From Oribacterium sp. (GTDB lineage Bacteria; Bacillota_A; Clostridia; Lachnospirales; Lachnospiraceae), in the NCBI GenBank assembly GCA_004554245.1, contig SFND01000006.1:1-64000 (forward strand): 64,000 bases of DNA. Reading direction: 5' to 3'. This document shows positions 1 to 6,533 of this stretch, in pieces. The notes beneath the pieces are model-generated. The model searched no databases. It saw only the letters and a program-made list of their open reading frames with translations, and was not told where the DNA came from. How positions within the stretch are numbered: the stretch's first letter is position 1; every line of letters starts with the position of its first letter. Both the position numbers and the translations under genes were made by a program.

Positions 1-62
1 CTAAGCTGTAAGTGCTGCAAAGCATTCAGGTGATAGTTACTAATAGGTCGAGGGCTTATCCA
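1..62 (+). rRNA. 23S ribosomal RNA, 3' end (partial)
   Basis: The string ACTAATAGGTCGAGGGCTT near positions 39-57 is the highly conserved 3' terminal segment of bacterial 23S rRNA, with the usual upstream context. The rest of the gene lies before the window. The exact mature 3' end is estimated, because the partner strand of the terminal helix is outside the window. Three tRNA genes follow on the same strand, so this is the tail of an rRNA-tRNA operon. Confidence 0.9.
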
Positions 63-157
63 ATGTGCGCAAGACGAGTGAAGCGTGAAGGTTTACTTCC
101 ACAATCACGAGTATGCGGCATCTACGACAGTAGATGTGCTGGTAGGTTTGATGTTTT

Positions 158-185
158 AAAATCTTTCTTTAGAATGAAAGATTTT
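158..185 (+). other. Hairpin between 23S rRNA and tRNA-Asn
   Basis: AAAATCTTTC at 158-167 is perfectly complementary to GAAAGATTTT at 176-185, with an 8-base loop. There is no following T-tract, so an rRNA/tRNA processing stem is more likely than a terminator. The whole spacer 63-205 shows no 5S rRNA signature. Confidence 0.5.
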
Positions 186-205
186 GCAGATATTCTTGTT
201 ATTAT

Positions 206-278
206 TCCTTCATAGCTCAGTCGGTAGAGCACGCGGCTGTTAACCGCGGTGTCGTTGGTTCGAGTCCAACTGGAGGAG
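206..278 (+). tRNA. tRNA-Asn (anticodon GTT)
   Basis: A 73-base cloverleaf. The acceptor arm TCCTTCA (206-212) pairs with TGGAGGA (271-277) with one G-U. The D-arm is AGCTCAGTCGGTAGAGC, the anticodon loop CTGTTAACC gives anticodon GTT, and the T-arm contains GGTTCGAGTCC. The discriminator base is G278. The 3' CCA is not encoded, so a CCA-adding enzyme must complete it. Confidence 0.95.
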
Positions 279-348
279 CTTCTGGACAGTGGGATTAAGA
301 CATCGATGCTTGTCTTAACCCTATTTGTTTTTTAAGAATGTATTTTAT

Positions 349-419
349 GGCGAGATAGCCAAGTGGTAAGGCATGGGTCTGCAACACCCTGAGCGCCGGT
401 TCGAATCCGACTCTCGCCT
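349..419 (+). tRNA. tRNA-Cys (anticodon GCA)
   Basis: A 71-base cloverleaf with acceptor GGCGAGA (349-355) pairing perfectly with TCTCGCC (412-418). The anticodon loop CTGCAAC reads GCA, and the T-loop is GGTTCGAATCC. The discriminator is T/U419, typical of cysteine tRNAs. No CCA is encoded. Confidence 0.95.
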
Positions 420-425
420 CTCTTT

Positions 426-497
426 GGCGCCATGGTCAAGCGGTTAAGACACCACCCTTTCACGGTGGTATCACGAGTTCGAATCTCGTTGGCGTCA
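426..497 (+). tRNA. tRNA-Glu (anticodon TTC)
   Basis: A 72-base cloverleaf: GGCGCCA (426-432) pairs with TGGCGTC (490-496) with one G-U. The anticodon loop CTTTCAC gives TTC, and the T-arm is AGTTCGAATCT. It starts six bases after tRNA-Cys and is followed at once by a terminator, so the three tRNAs end one transcript. Confidence 0.95.
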
Positions 498-501
498 TCA
501 G

Positions 502-530
502 GTCCTGGGAAGTATCCTGGGACTTTTTTT
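502..530 (+). terminator. Intrinsic terminator of the rRNA-tRNA operon
   Basis: GTCCTGGGA (502-510) pairs with TCCTGGGAC (515-523), including two G-U pairs, across an AGTA loop, and is followed by seven T residues. Confidence 0.85.
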
Positions 531-1055
531 GTGCCCGGAAATAAAAAAAGATTCGGAATATGTGAATCAGAAGTATATGTTTCGAACATATCTCGCATAT
601 ATAATGAGCAGAAATCCAGGTGTCAGAAAAAATTTTAAAAATATCGGTCGAAGATAATTCTCTACATATATAATATGAAAACGATTCAGGATGGAAATAC
701 ATACTACATAAGGTATAGTCTGAAAACAGACTATGGTCGTTTTGCGGACTATAGTCTACATGTAGACTATATGCAGAATGAAATTTATACGGTATAATGC
801 AATTGTTCACGAGAAAGTACAATCCTCGGAACATCCGGCAGATGTTGTTTGGAGAGCGAGACGTCTACGGATTGCGATCTGCGAAGGTTTAGTGGTGCCT
901 CTGCGGTCGCAGATCCCCCTCTTTTCGAATCATCCTGACTATTTTAAATGTTTTGGCGATTCAGAACGAAAAAACAATGTGTTCATGATGTTCGGTGGTG
1001 CATACAGACGATCTGGGATTGGTCTGATGTGTATCTCCGGCAGGAGAGGAGCAGT
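531..1055. other. Long non-coding stretch with operator and hairpin
   Basis: No convincing gene is visible here; the open frames are short and lack ribosome binding sites. Two things stand out: the cluster of ATAGTC half-sites at 715-771, and a hairpin GATCTGCGA (876-884) / TCGCAGATC (907-915) followed by a pyrimidine run, which resembles a leader terminator ahead of the small gene at 1056. Confidence 0.5.
715..798 (+). promoter_or_regulatory. ATAGTC palindrome cluster upstream of a -10 box
   Basis: ATAGTCTG-AAAA-CAGACTAT occupies 715-734. A second, perfect 22-bp palindrome occupies 750-771 (halves TATAGTCTACA and TGTAGACTATA). A further inverted half-site GGACTAT lies at 746-752. A TATAAT box stands at 793-798, so the second palindrome covers the position expected for the -35 element, as a repressor or activator site would. 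The same half-sites recur at 6463-6500. Confidence 0.55.
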
Positions 1056-1259
1056 ATGGATTACCAGATGAACGTGAGATTTCTTGAAGGCCTTCAGAGA
1101 CTTCGTGAGAAGGGCTTTCAGATCCTGTTTAATGGAGAAGAGTGCCCGGCTGAAAACTGGGACCAGATGCTTCATCGGAAAGATGGGGGATTTTTTAAAC
1201 GAGAATATGTCGATGCGTGCTCATCCTCGATTAATTTCCAGTGGGTATCACTGGCATGA
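1056..1259 (+). CDS. Small hypothetical protein (67 aa)
   Basis: This reading begins at an ATG preceded by GGAGAGGAGC with good spacing. The product starts MDYQMNVRFLEGLQRLREKG and is soluble and charged. It contains a central CPAENW segment and no membrane segment. It resembles short uncharacterised Lachnospiraceae proteins in my recollection of their N-termini, but I cannot name a family. The C-terminal twelve or so residues look irregular (Ser-rich, ending QWVSLA), which could mean a frameshifted tail. The upstream 250 bases hold a palindromic operator and a hairpin. It is probably a real small gene, but the call rests mostly on the start context and amino-acid composition. Confidence 0.45.
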   Translation: MDYQMNVRFLEGLQRLREKGFQILFNGEECPAENWDQMLHRKDGGFFKREYVDACSSSINFQWVSLA

Positions 1260-1294
1260 GGGAGCAGGTAGCGTAAAAATCTGTAGAAAATCGT

Positions 1295-1331
1295 AAGAAA
1301 GGGGGTCGGTATTGGTACGGCCTCCTTTCTT
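1295..1331 (+). terminator. Probable terminator after the small gene
   Basis: AAGAAAGGGG (1295-1304) pairs with CTCCTTTCTT (1322-1331) with one G-U pair. The following sequence is T-rich but is not a clean T-run. Confidence 0.5.
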
Positions 1332-1348
1332 GTATTCAATATGGATTT

Positions 1349-1377
1349 TTGTTATTATTTACGGGTCAGAATAGTAA
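1349..1377 (+). promoter_or_regulatory. Putative promoter of the birA operon
   Basis: TTGTTA (1349-1354), a 17-base spacer and TAGTAA (1372-1377) lie directly upstream of birA. The -10 box is a weak match, so this is a moderate call. Confidence 0.45.
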
Positions 1378-1401
1378 ACTTGAGATCTGGTGGAGGCTGA
1401 C

Positions 1402-2394
1402 ATGACGGTTAAGGAAACATTGATCCGATTATTTGAAGAAAACAAGGGACACTATATCTCCGGTGAGGAAATCGCACAGGAGCTTCACTGCTCTCGTACG
1501 GCGGTCTGGAAGGCGGTAAATCAGCTGAAGGAGGATGGCTATGAAATCGAGGCTGTAAAAAATAAGGGATACATGCTTTCACTGGAAAGTGATGTGCTGT
1601 CAGAACAGGCCATCTCCCGTTATCTGGAGCATGCGTATCCGGTTTCGGTATTTCAGGAGATTACGAGTACGAATGATGTGCTGAAGAAGCTGGCGGTTTC
1701 AGAGCACGTGCCGGAAGGGACAACGGTGATTTCCGATTATCAGACCGGCGGCAAGGGAAGACTCGGGCGCAGTTTCTTCTCACCGAAAGGAACCGGTCTT
1801 TATATCAGCATGCTGCTTCGTCCGGACGGTACCGTCATGGATAATCTGATGCTGACCGCGCAGTCTGCCGTCGCAGTTTATCGTGCAGTCCGCAAGGTCT
1901 GCGGAGTCGAGCTTTCCATCAAGTGGGTCAATGACCTGTATTATGAGGGCCACAAGGTCTGTGGTATTCTCTCGGAGGGGCAGACCAGTATGGAGTCGGG
2001 CCGCATGGAATTCGTCATCGTCGGCATCGGCATCAATCTTTATGAACCGGAGGAGGGCTTCCCGGAGGATATCCGCGAGAAGGCCGGATCGATTCTCGGA
2101 AAGCGTTCCGAGGGAAAAATCGTGGATCGTAACCGCATCGCAGCGGAGCTGATTCGGGAGTTCTATGCGCTCGCACCGGAGAAGACACTGGCACAGGAAT
2201 ACATCGATCATAACATGGTGCCGGGACATGACATCATGGTCATCGATGGAAAGACACAGCGGCCGGCCAGAGCCACCGGCATCCGCCCGGACGGAACGCT
2301 GGAGATCGTCGAGCAGGATGGAAGCGAGGGTACACTGGTTTTCGGTGAGGTCTCGGTGCGTCTGCGGGATGGCGATCAGATCGTGTACAAATAA
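1402..2394 (+). CDS. birA: Bifunctional biotin-protein ligase / biotin repressor
   Basis: BirA activates biotin to biotinyl-AMP and attaches it to the biotin carboxyl carrier of carboxylases. Members with an N-terminal helix-turn-helix also repress biotin genes. Here residues 1-60 form the winged helix (CSRTAVWKAVNQL). The catalytic core follows, with the biotinyl-AMP loop GGKGRLGR at 116-123 and the KWVNDLY segment near 174-180. At 330 aa it has the length of the DNA-binding class. The ATG at 1402 is chosen over the GTG at 1390 because TGGAGG ends five bases before it. The helix-turn-helix makes it a likely regulator of bioY at 53462-54055, whose promoter contains GTTAAC repeats. It is the first gene of the operon that runs to trmN6. 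Confidence 0.92.
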   Translation: MTVKETLIRLFEENKGHYISGEEIAQELHCSRTAVWKAVNQLKEDGYEIEAVKNKGYMLSLESDVLSEQAISRYLEHAYPVSVFQEITSTNDVLKKLAVSEHVPEGTTVISDYQTGGKGRLGRSFFSPKGTGLYISMLLRPDGTVMDNLMLTAQSAVAVYRAVRKVCGVELSIKWVNDLYYEGHKVCGILSEGQTSMESGRMEFVIVGIGINLYEPEEGFPEDIREKAGSILGKRSEGKIVDRNRIAAELIREFYALAPEKTLAQEYIDHNMVPGHDIMVIDGKTQRPARATGIRPDGTLEIVEQDGSEGTLVFGEVSVRLRDGDQIVYK

Positions 2395-2412
2395 GTTTGG
2401 GAGTCATGTGAA

Positions 2413-3045
2413 ATGAGTGATTATAGAAAGCGGAGTACGAAACGAAAGAAGCGAAAGGAGGCGACGCTGGTCGGGGATCTGTTTAAGATTCTTTTTGCGG
2501 TGTCGATGCTGATCATCGCGATCCTGGTGGCGTTTTTCGTATTTAAAAATGTGAGTGGCTTTACGCTTCCAGATCTTCGGGTGACCGCGGCAGCAACACA
2601 GGAGAGTGAAACAGCGACTGTGGTCAGCATCGACACGAAGAAGAGTGCTGAGGTCGAAACGAGCGCTCAGATCCAGGTGACAGAAAGTGCGCAGCAGCCG
2701 GCGGAAACGGCAGCGACCGGTGCCGAGGATGAGGAGATCGAAAAGAAGATCGAGTCCGTCGAAGCCTCCATCGAGGAGAGTGTAAAGTCCTCTGAAGCAG
2801 AGTCGAAGAAGGAAAGCACGGCGGAAGACGAAAGCAGAGAGACGAAGGAATCGAAGTCCACGGATAAGGTAGAGGAGCTGCCGTCTCGAAAGGATACGGA
2901 CATCGAAGGCCCTGTGCCTGGAGGTGACCGTCAGGGAGAGGTCAGTAACGGTCCGGTCGTCGGCCCGGATACCGTCAAGGAAAGTCCGGAGACGGTGCAG
3001 AAGGATGGTGCGATCATCAGCGAGGGCGGTCCGGTCGGAGGATGA
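2413..3045 (+). CDS. Single-pass membrane protein with acidic Ser/Glu-rich tail
   Basis: No known family is recognised. The product (210 aa) starts with a very basic segment (YRKRSTKRKKRKE), followed by one hydrophobic helix at about residues 22-47. A long low-complexity tail then follows, rich in Glu, Ser, Lys and Thr and probably extracellular. The positive-inside rule predicts a cytoplasmic N-terminus. The C-terminus ends in Gly/Pro-rich turns (EGPVPGGD, SEGGPVGG). It starts 18 bases after birA, and its stop is one base from the start of the next gene, so it is co-transcribed. The Ser/Glu tail resembles spacer regions of wall-associated proteins, but no function can be assigned. Confidence 0.7.
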   Translation: MSDYRKRSTKRKKRKEATLVGDLFKILFAVSMLIIAILVAFFVFKNVSGFTLPDLRVTAAATQESETATVVSIDTKKSAEVETSAQIQVTESAQQPAETAATGAEDEEIEKKIESVEASIEESVKSSEAESKKESTAEDESRETKESKSTDKVEELPSRKDTDIEGPVPGGDRQGEVSNGPVVGPDTVKESPETVQKDGAIISEGGPVGG

Positions 3046-3046
3046 G

Positions 3047-3622
3047 ATGATCTATTATTTGTTTGGAAAGTCAGCAAGCGGAAAGGATACGATCTATAAG
3101 CGGCTGAAGGCGCTTCATCCGGACTGGAAGGAGGTCACGCCGTATACGACGCGTCCGATTCGTGAGGGTGAGCGCGAGGGTGTCGAGTATCATTTTGTGA
3201 CGGATCAGAGGATGGATCAGTTTGAGCAGACAGGTCGGATCATCGAGGAACGGACCTACCAGACGGTCTATGGTCCATGGCGCTATGCGACGGTCGATGA
3301 TGGACAGATCGTGCTCCGGGCGGGACAGGATTACCTGATGATCGGTGTGCTCCAGAGCTATGTCAGTACCCGGGATTATTTCGGTGCCGGACATGTTTTC
3401 CCGATCTATATCGAGGTGCCGGATGAGATCCGACGGGCGCGTGCGCGGGCTCGAGAGATGAAGGAGGCGACACCGAAGCTTGCGGAGATGCAGCGCCGTT
3501 TCGAGGCGGACCGTGTGGATTTTTCCGAGGAGAAGCTTGCGGCCGCCGGCATTGACCGACGGTACCTGAATCTGGATCTCGATGACTGCATCGAAGAGAT
3601 CGAACGGGATGTGAGAGGCTGA
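3047..3622 (+). CDS. Guanylate kinase-like P-loop protein
   Basis: The 191-aa product has the guanylate kinase fold signatures: an N-terminal P-loop FGKSASGKDT (residues 6-15), the GMP-binding TTRPIREGE segment, and GVEYHFV. Guanylate kinases phosphorylate GMP to GDP. The start at 3047 follows GGAGGATGAG and overlaps nothing; the preceding stop ends at 3045. The residue after the P-loop lysine is Asp rather than the usual Ser/Thr, and the YGPWRYAT segment replaces the usual YGT lid sequence. This may therefore be a divergent paralogue rather than the essential enzyme. The position next to holB is fixed by operon structure. The family call is firm; the substrate is not. Confidence 0.75.
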   Translation: MIYYLFGKSASGKDTIYKRLKALHPDWKEVTPYTTRPIREGEREGVEYHFVTDQRMDQFEQTGRIIEERTYQTVYGPWRYATVDDGQIVLRAGQDYLMIGVLQSYVSTRDYFGAGHVFPIYIEVPDEIRRARARAREMKEATPKLAEMQRRFEADRVDFSEEKLAAAGIDRRYLNLDLDDCIEEIERDVRG

Positions 3623-3711
3623 AACCGGAAGAGCGCCTGTGGGTGGAATCGGAGGCAGAAGGCGTGCAGGGGCATGAGCGGAGTGACCACGGATAAAAAA
3701 GAACTGTATCA

Positions 3712-4629
3712 ATGAAAGCAATTAAAATACCGGAAAATCAAATATACAATGCCTATCTGATCGAGGGCGAGGATATGGAGCTTCTGAAGTCGGCTGCGAT
3801 GGAATTTACAGTGCAGCTGCTCAGCCGGGATCCGTCATCGGTGGATACAGGCGCGATGCCGATTTATCAGCAGCGTGGGTATGCGAGCTGTGAGGAGTGG
3901 GCGGACAGCGTCCGGAAGCGGGTGCAGAACCATGAGCATCCGGATATGCTTGAAATCGTGCCGAATAAGCCGGAGGAGCATCCGACGATCATCTCGGTCG
4001 ACAATATCCGTGACCACGTGACGGATACGGTCGCCGTGCGTCCGTATGAGGCGGCCTATAAGGTCTATCTTATCGAGCATGCGGAGATGATGAATCCGCA
4101 GGCACAGAATGCGATTCTGAAGACCCTCGAGGAGCCGCCGGAGTATGTTGTGATCATGCTGCTTGCGGCGAACGCAGATGCGTTTCTGCCGACGATACTG
4201 TCGCGTGTCATCGAAATCAAGGCGGGCGAACGGGATGTCCGGGAGCGTTATGCGGAGATGATCACGGAGGAGTGGGCGCAGGAAACGGTGAAGCTTCTGT
4301 CCGAGATTCGTTTCCGCACAGGTCGCGAAATTCTCGATTTCTGTACACATGTGAGTAAGGACTGGAAGGTGCCGCAGGGAAGCCTGCTTGGCTTTCTTGA
4401 AATTATTTTACGGGATGTGCTATGCTATAAAAGCACGTCGCAGATGGAGCTTCTGTATGCACAGGACTCCGTCAATGTCATCATACGTATGGCCTCCGCG
4501 ATGAGCTACGAAAAACTCGGTCAGGCCACGGATGATCTGGAGCGCATGCTTCGGGATCAGACGTTTAATGTGAACCGGGATCTGATGCTGGAGAATTTTC
4601 TGCTCCGGCTCAGGGATACCAGTATATAA
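3712..4629 (+). CDS. holB: DNA polymerase III subunit delta' (clamp loader)
   Basis: Delta' is a structural AAA+ subunit of the clamp loader that places the beta clamp on DNA. The product (305 aa) has the characteristic HPDMLEI segment near residue 80, the sensor-like block AYKVYLIEHAEMM and NAILKTLEEPP near 140, and the arginine-containing ILSRVIEI motif. The N-terminal P-loop is degenerate, as expected for delta'. The arrangement with ricT and trmN6 downstream matches the Firmicute holB-yaaT-yabB order. The ATG lacks a strong Shine-Dalgarno sequence, and an 89-base gap separates it from the previous gene, so the exact start is less secure than the identity. Confidence 0.88.
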   Translation: MKAIKIPENQIYNAYLIEGEDMELLKSAAMEFTVQLLSRDPSSVDTGAMPIYQQRGYASCEEWADSVRKRVQNHEHPDMLEIVPNKPEEHPTIISVDNIRDHVTDTVAVRPYEAAYKVYLIEHAEMMNPQAQNAILKTLEEPPEYVVIMLLAANADAFLPTILSRVIEIKAGERDVRERYAEMITEEWAQETVKLLSEIRFRTGREILDFCTHVSKDWKVPQGSLLGFLEIILRDVLCYKSTSQMELLYAQDSVNVIIRMASAMSYEKLGQATDDLERMLRDQTFNVNRDLMLENFLLRLRDTSI

Positions 4630-4651
4630 AATGCGATAAAATGAGGAATAT

Positions 4652-5725
4652 ATGACAGAAGTAATTGGAGTTAGATTCAGAACTGCCGGGAAGATATACT
4701 ATTTCGATCCGAAGGATATCCACTTCACCCGCGGAGAGCATGCCATCGTGGAAACGGCACGTGGTATCGAGTATGGTTTCGTCGTGATGGGAAACCGTGA
4801 GACGGAGGATGCGAAAATCGTACAGCCGCTGAAGGAAGTGATCCGTAAGGCGAACGCTGAGGATGATCAGCGCCACCTCGACAACGAAGCGAAGGAGAAG
4901 GAGGCCTATAAGGTCTGTCAGGAGAAGATTCGTAAGCATAATCTCGAGATGAAGCTGATCGATGTAGAGTATACCTTCGACAGCAGTAAGGTACTGTTTT
5001 ACTTTACGGCGGATGGTCGTGTGGATTTCCGCTCTCTCGTGAAGGATCTCGCGGCGATCTTCCGTACGCGGATCGAGCTTCGACAGGTGGGCGTACGTGA
5101 TGAGACGAAGATGCTGGGAGGCTATGGTATCTGCGGTCGCCCGCTCTGCTGTCATACCTTTCTGTCCGATTTTGCGCCGGTGTCGATCCGCATGGCGAAG
5201 GAGCAGGGGCTCAGCCTGAACCCGACGAATATCTCCGGTGTCTGTGGACGTCTGATGTGCTGCCTTAAGAACGAGGAGGATGTCTACGAGTTCCTGAATG
5301 CACGTCTTCCGTCCGTCGGTGATACAGTTACTACACCGGATGGTCTTCGAGGCGAGGTCAGCAGCATCTCTGTGCTCAGCCAAAAGGTAAAGGTCGTCGT
5401 CAGTCTCGAAAAGGAAGATGAGAAGGAGCTCCGGGAGTATAAGGTTTCCGAGCTTAAGTTCAAGCCGCGGAAGCGTCCGAATGGCGATAAGAAGAAGCCG
5501 GAGCAGAAGGGCAACCGTGCACAGAACGCGCAGGGAAGTGCTTCGGGTGGAAAAAAGGAAGGTCGTAGCGGTCGCGGTGAGCATGCGGCGAGCGGTGGAC
5601 ATGAGCGTGCACATGGTCCGAAGGGCGGTGATCCGCAGAAGAAGGCGGCTCAGCCGGATGTGGTCGAGATCGTAGAGCAGGTGGAAAAGCTGGGTGTGGA
5701 CATCGTGCAGGGACAGGATGCGTAA
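4652..5725 (+). CDS. ricT: PSP1 domain protein RicT/YaaT
   Basis: RicT (YaaT) belongs to the Y-complex that in Bacillus subtilis modulates RNase Y activity and mRNA maturation, and so affects sporulation, competence and biofilm. The PSP1 domain fills the first 270 residues. Conserved cysteine-bearing segments GGYGICGRPLCC and GVCGRLMCCL are those that coordinate an iron-sulfur cluster in the complex. The C-terminal 80 residues are a low-complexity Lys/Gly/Arg-rich tail, variable in the family, which may bind RNA. It starts 22 bases after holB behind GAGGA and lies in the operon with trmN6. Confidence 0.9.
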   Translation: MTEVIGVRFRTAGKIYYFDPKDIHFTRGEHAIVETARGIEYGFVVMGNRETEDAKIVQPLKEVIRKANAEDDQRHLDNEAKEKEAYKVCQEKIRKHNLEMKLIDVEYTFDSSKVLFYFTADGRVDFRSLVKDLAAIFRTRIELRQVGVRDETKMLGGYGICGRPLCCHTFLSDFAPVSIRMAKEQGLSLNPTNISGVCGRLMCCLKNEEDVYEFLNARLPSVGDTVTTPDGLRGEVSSISVLSQKVKVVVSLEKEDEKELREYKVSELKFKPRKRPNGDKKKPEQKGNRAQNAQGSASGGKKEGRSGRGEHAASGGHERAHGPKGGDPQKKAAQPDVVEIVEQVEKLGVDIVQGQDA

Positions 5726-5730
5726 GGTGT

Positions 5731-6456
5731 ATGGCAGAGCGAATCGACGATTTACAGTGTAATGGCTACAGAATCATACAGGACAGTGAGGGCTTCTGCT
5801 TCGGTATGGATGCCGTGTTGCTGGCGAACTTCGCCGTGCCGGCCGTGACGTCAGAAACCAGATTGCTGGATCTATGCAGCGGGACGGGGATCGTCCCGCT
5901 TCTTATTGCGGCGAAAACGGAGTGTAAGGAGCTGATCGGTCTGGAGGTGCAGCCGAGTGTACAGTCGATGGCGGAGCGCTCGGTGGCGCTGAATCACCAG
6001 GAGCAGCGGATGACGATGCGCTTAGGGGATCTCCGGGATATCCGATCGATGGGCTATGACTCGAGTATGAACATCGTGACGGTAAATCCACCATACATGA
6101 AGTCCGGCCTTCGAAACCAGACCGACCGGAAGCTCATCTCACGACATGAGGTCCTGTGTACCCTCGAGGATGTGTGTGCGGCAGCGGCCTTTACGCTGAA
6201 ATCGAATGGCCGGCTGTTTATGGTCCATCGGCCGAATCGGCTCGCGGATATCTTCTGCGCGCTTCGTGCAGAGCATCTCGAGCCGAAGCGGATGCGTCTC
6301 GTGTATCCGTATCTCGAGAGTGAACCGAACATGGTGCTGATCGAGGCGGTGAAGGGTGGAAAAAGCCAGCTGACGGTGGAAAAACCGCTGATCGTGTACC
6401 GTCAGAAAAAAATTTATTCGGATGAAATAATGCAGATTTACGGCTTGAAACCGTGA
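5731..6456 (+). CDS. trmN6: tRNA1(Val) (adenine-N6)-methyltransferase family protein
   Basis: This is a Class I SAM-dependent methyltransferase of the YabB/TrmN6 family that modifies adenine 37 of tRNA-Val in enterobacteria; the Firmicute target is presumed similar. The SAM-binding motif LLDLCSGTGIVPLL is at about residues 45-58, and the amino-methyltransferase catalytic motif NPPYMKSG is near residue 120. The length (241 aa) is normal. It begins five bases after ricT and closes the birA operon. In many Firmicutes rsmI follows directly; here rsmI sits apart, at 29928-30779. Confidence 0.85.
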   Translation: MAERIDDLQCNGYRIIQDSEGFCFGMDAVLLANFAVPAVTSETRLLDLCSGTGIVPLLIAAKTECKELIGLEVQPSVQSMAERSVALNHQEQRMTMRLGDLRDIRSMGYDSSMNIVTVNPPYMKSGLRNQTDRKLISRHEVLCTLEDVCAAAAFTLKSNGRLFMVHRPNRLADIFCALRAEHLEPKRMRLVYPYLESEPNMVLIEAVKGGKSQLTVEKPLIVYRQKKIYSDEIMQIYGLKP

Positions 6457-6462
6457 TATTTT

Positions 6463-6527
6463 ATAGTCTGTTTTCAGATTATAGTCCGTTTTCAGACATT
6501 TTCAAAAATCACATACTGTGCTAGTCT
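6463..6527 (+). promoter_or_regulatory. ATAGTC operator cluster and promoter of the SipW cluster
   Basis: ATAGTCTG-TTTT-CAGATTAT (6463-6482) is followed, overlapping, by ATAGTCCG-TTTT-CAGACATT (6481-6500). These are two copies of the element seen at 715-734. Directly downstream lie TTTTCA (6499-6504), a 17-base spacer and TAGTCT (6522-6527) with an extended TG. The predicted start of transcription falls on or next to the ATG at 6534. Confidence 0.5.
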
Positions 6528-6533
6528 TTGAGC

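Noticed and set aside
63..205. A possible 5S rRNA between 23S and tRNA-Asn
   Set aside because: No 5S signature (conserved CCGAAC loop and closing helix) is visible; the spacer holds a simple hairpin.
432..834. Open frames over the tRNA genes and the spacer after them
   Set aside because: They overlap the mature tRNAs and the terminator and have no ribosome site.
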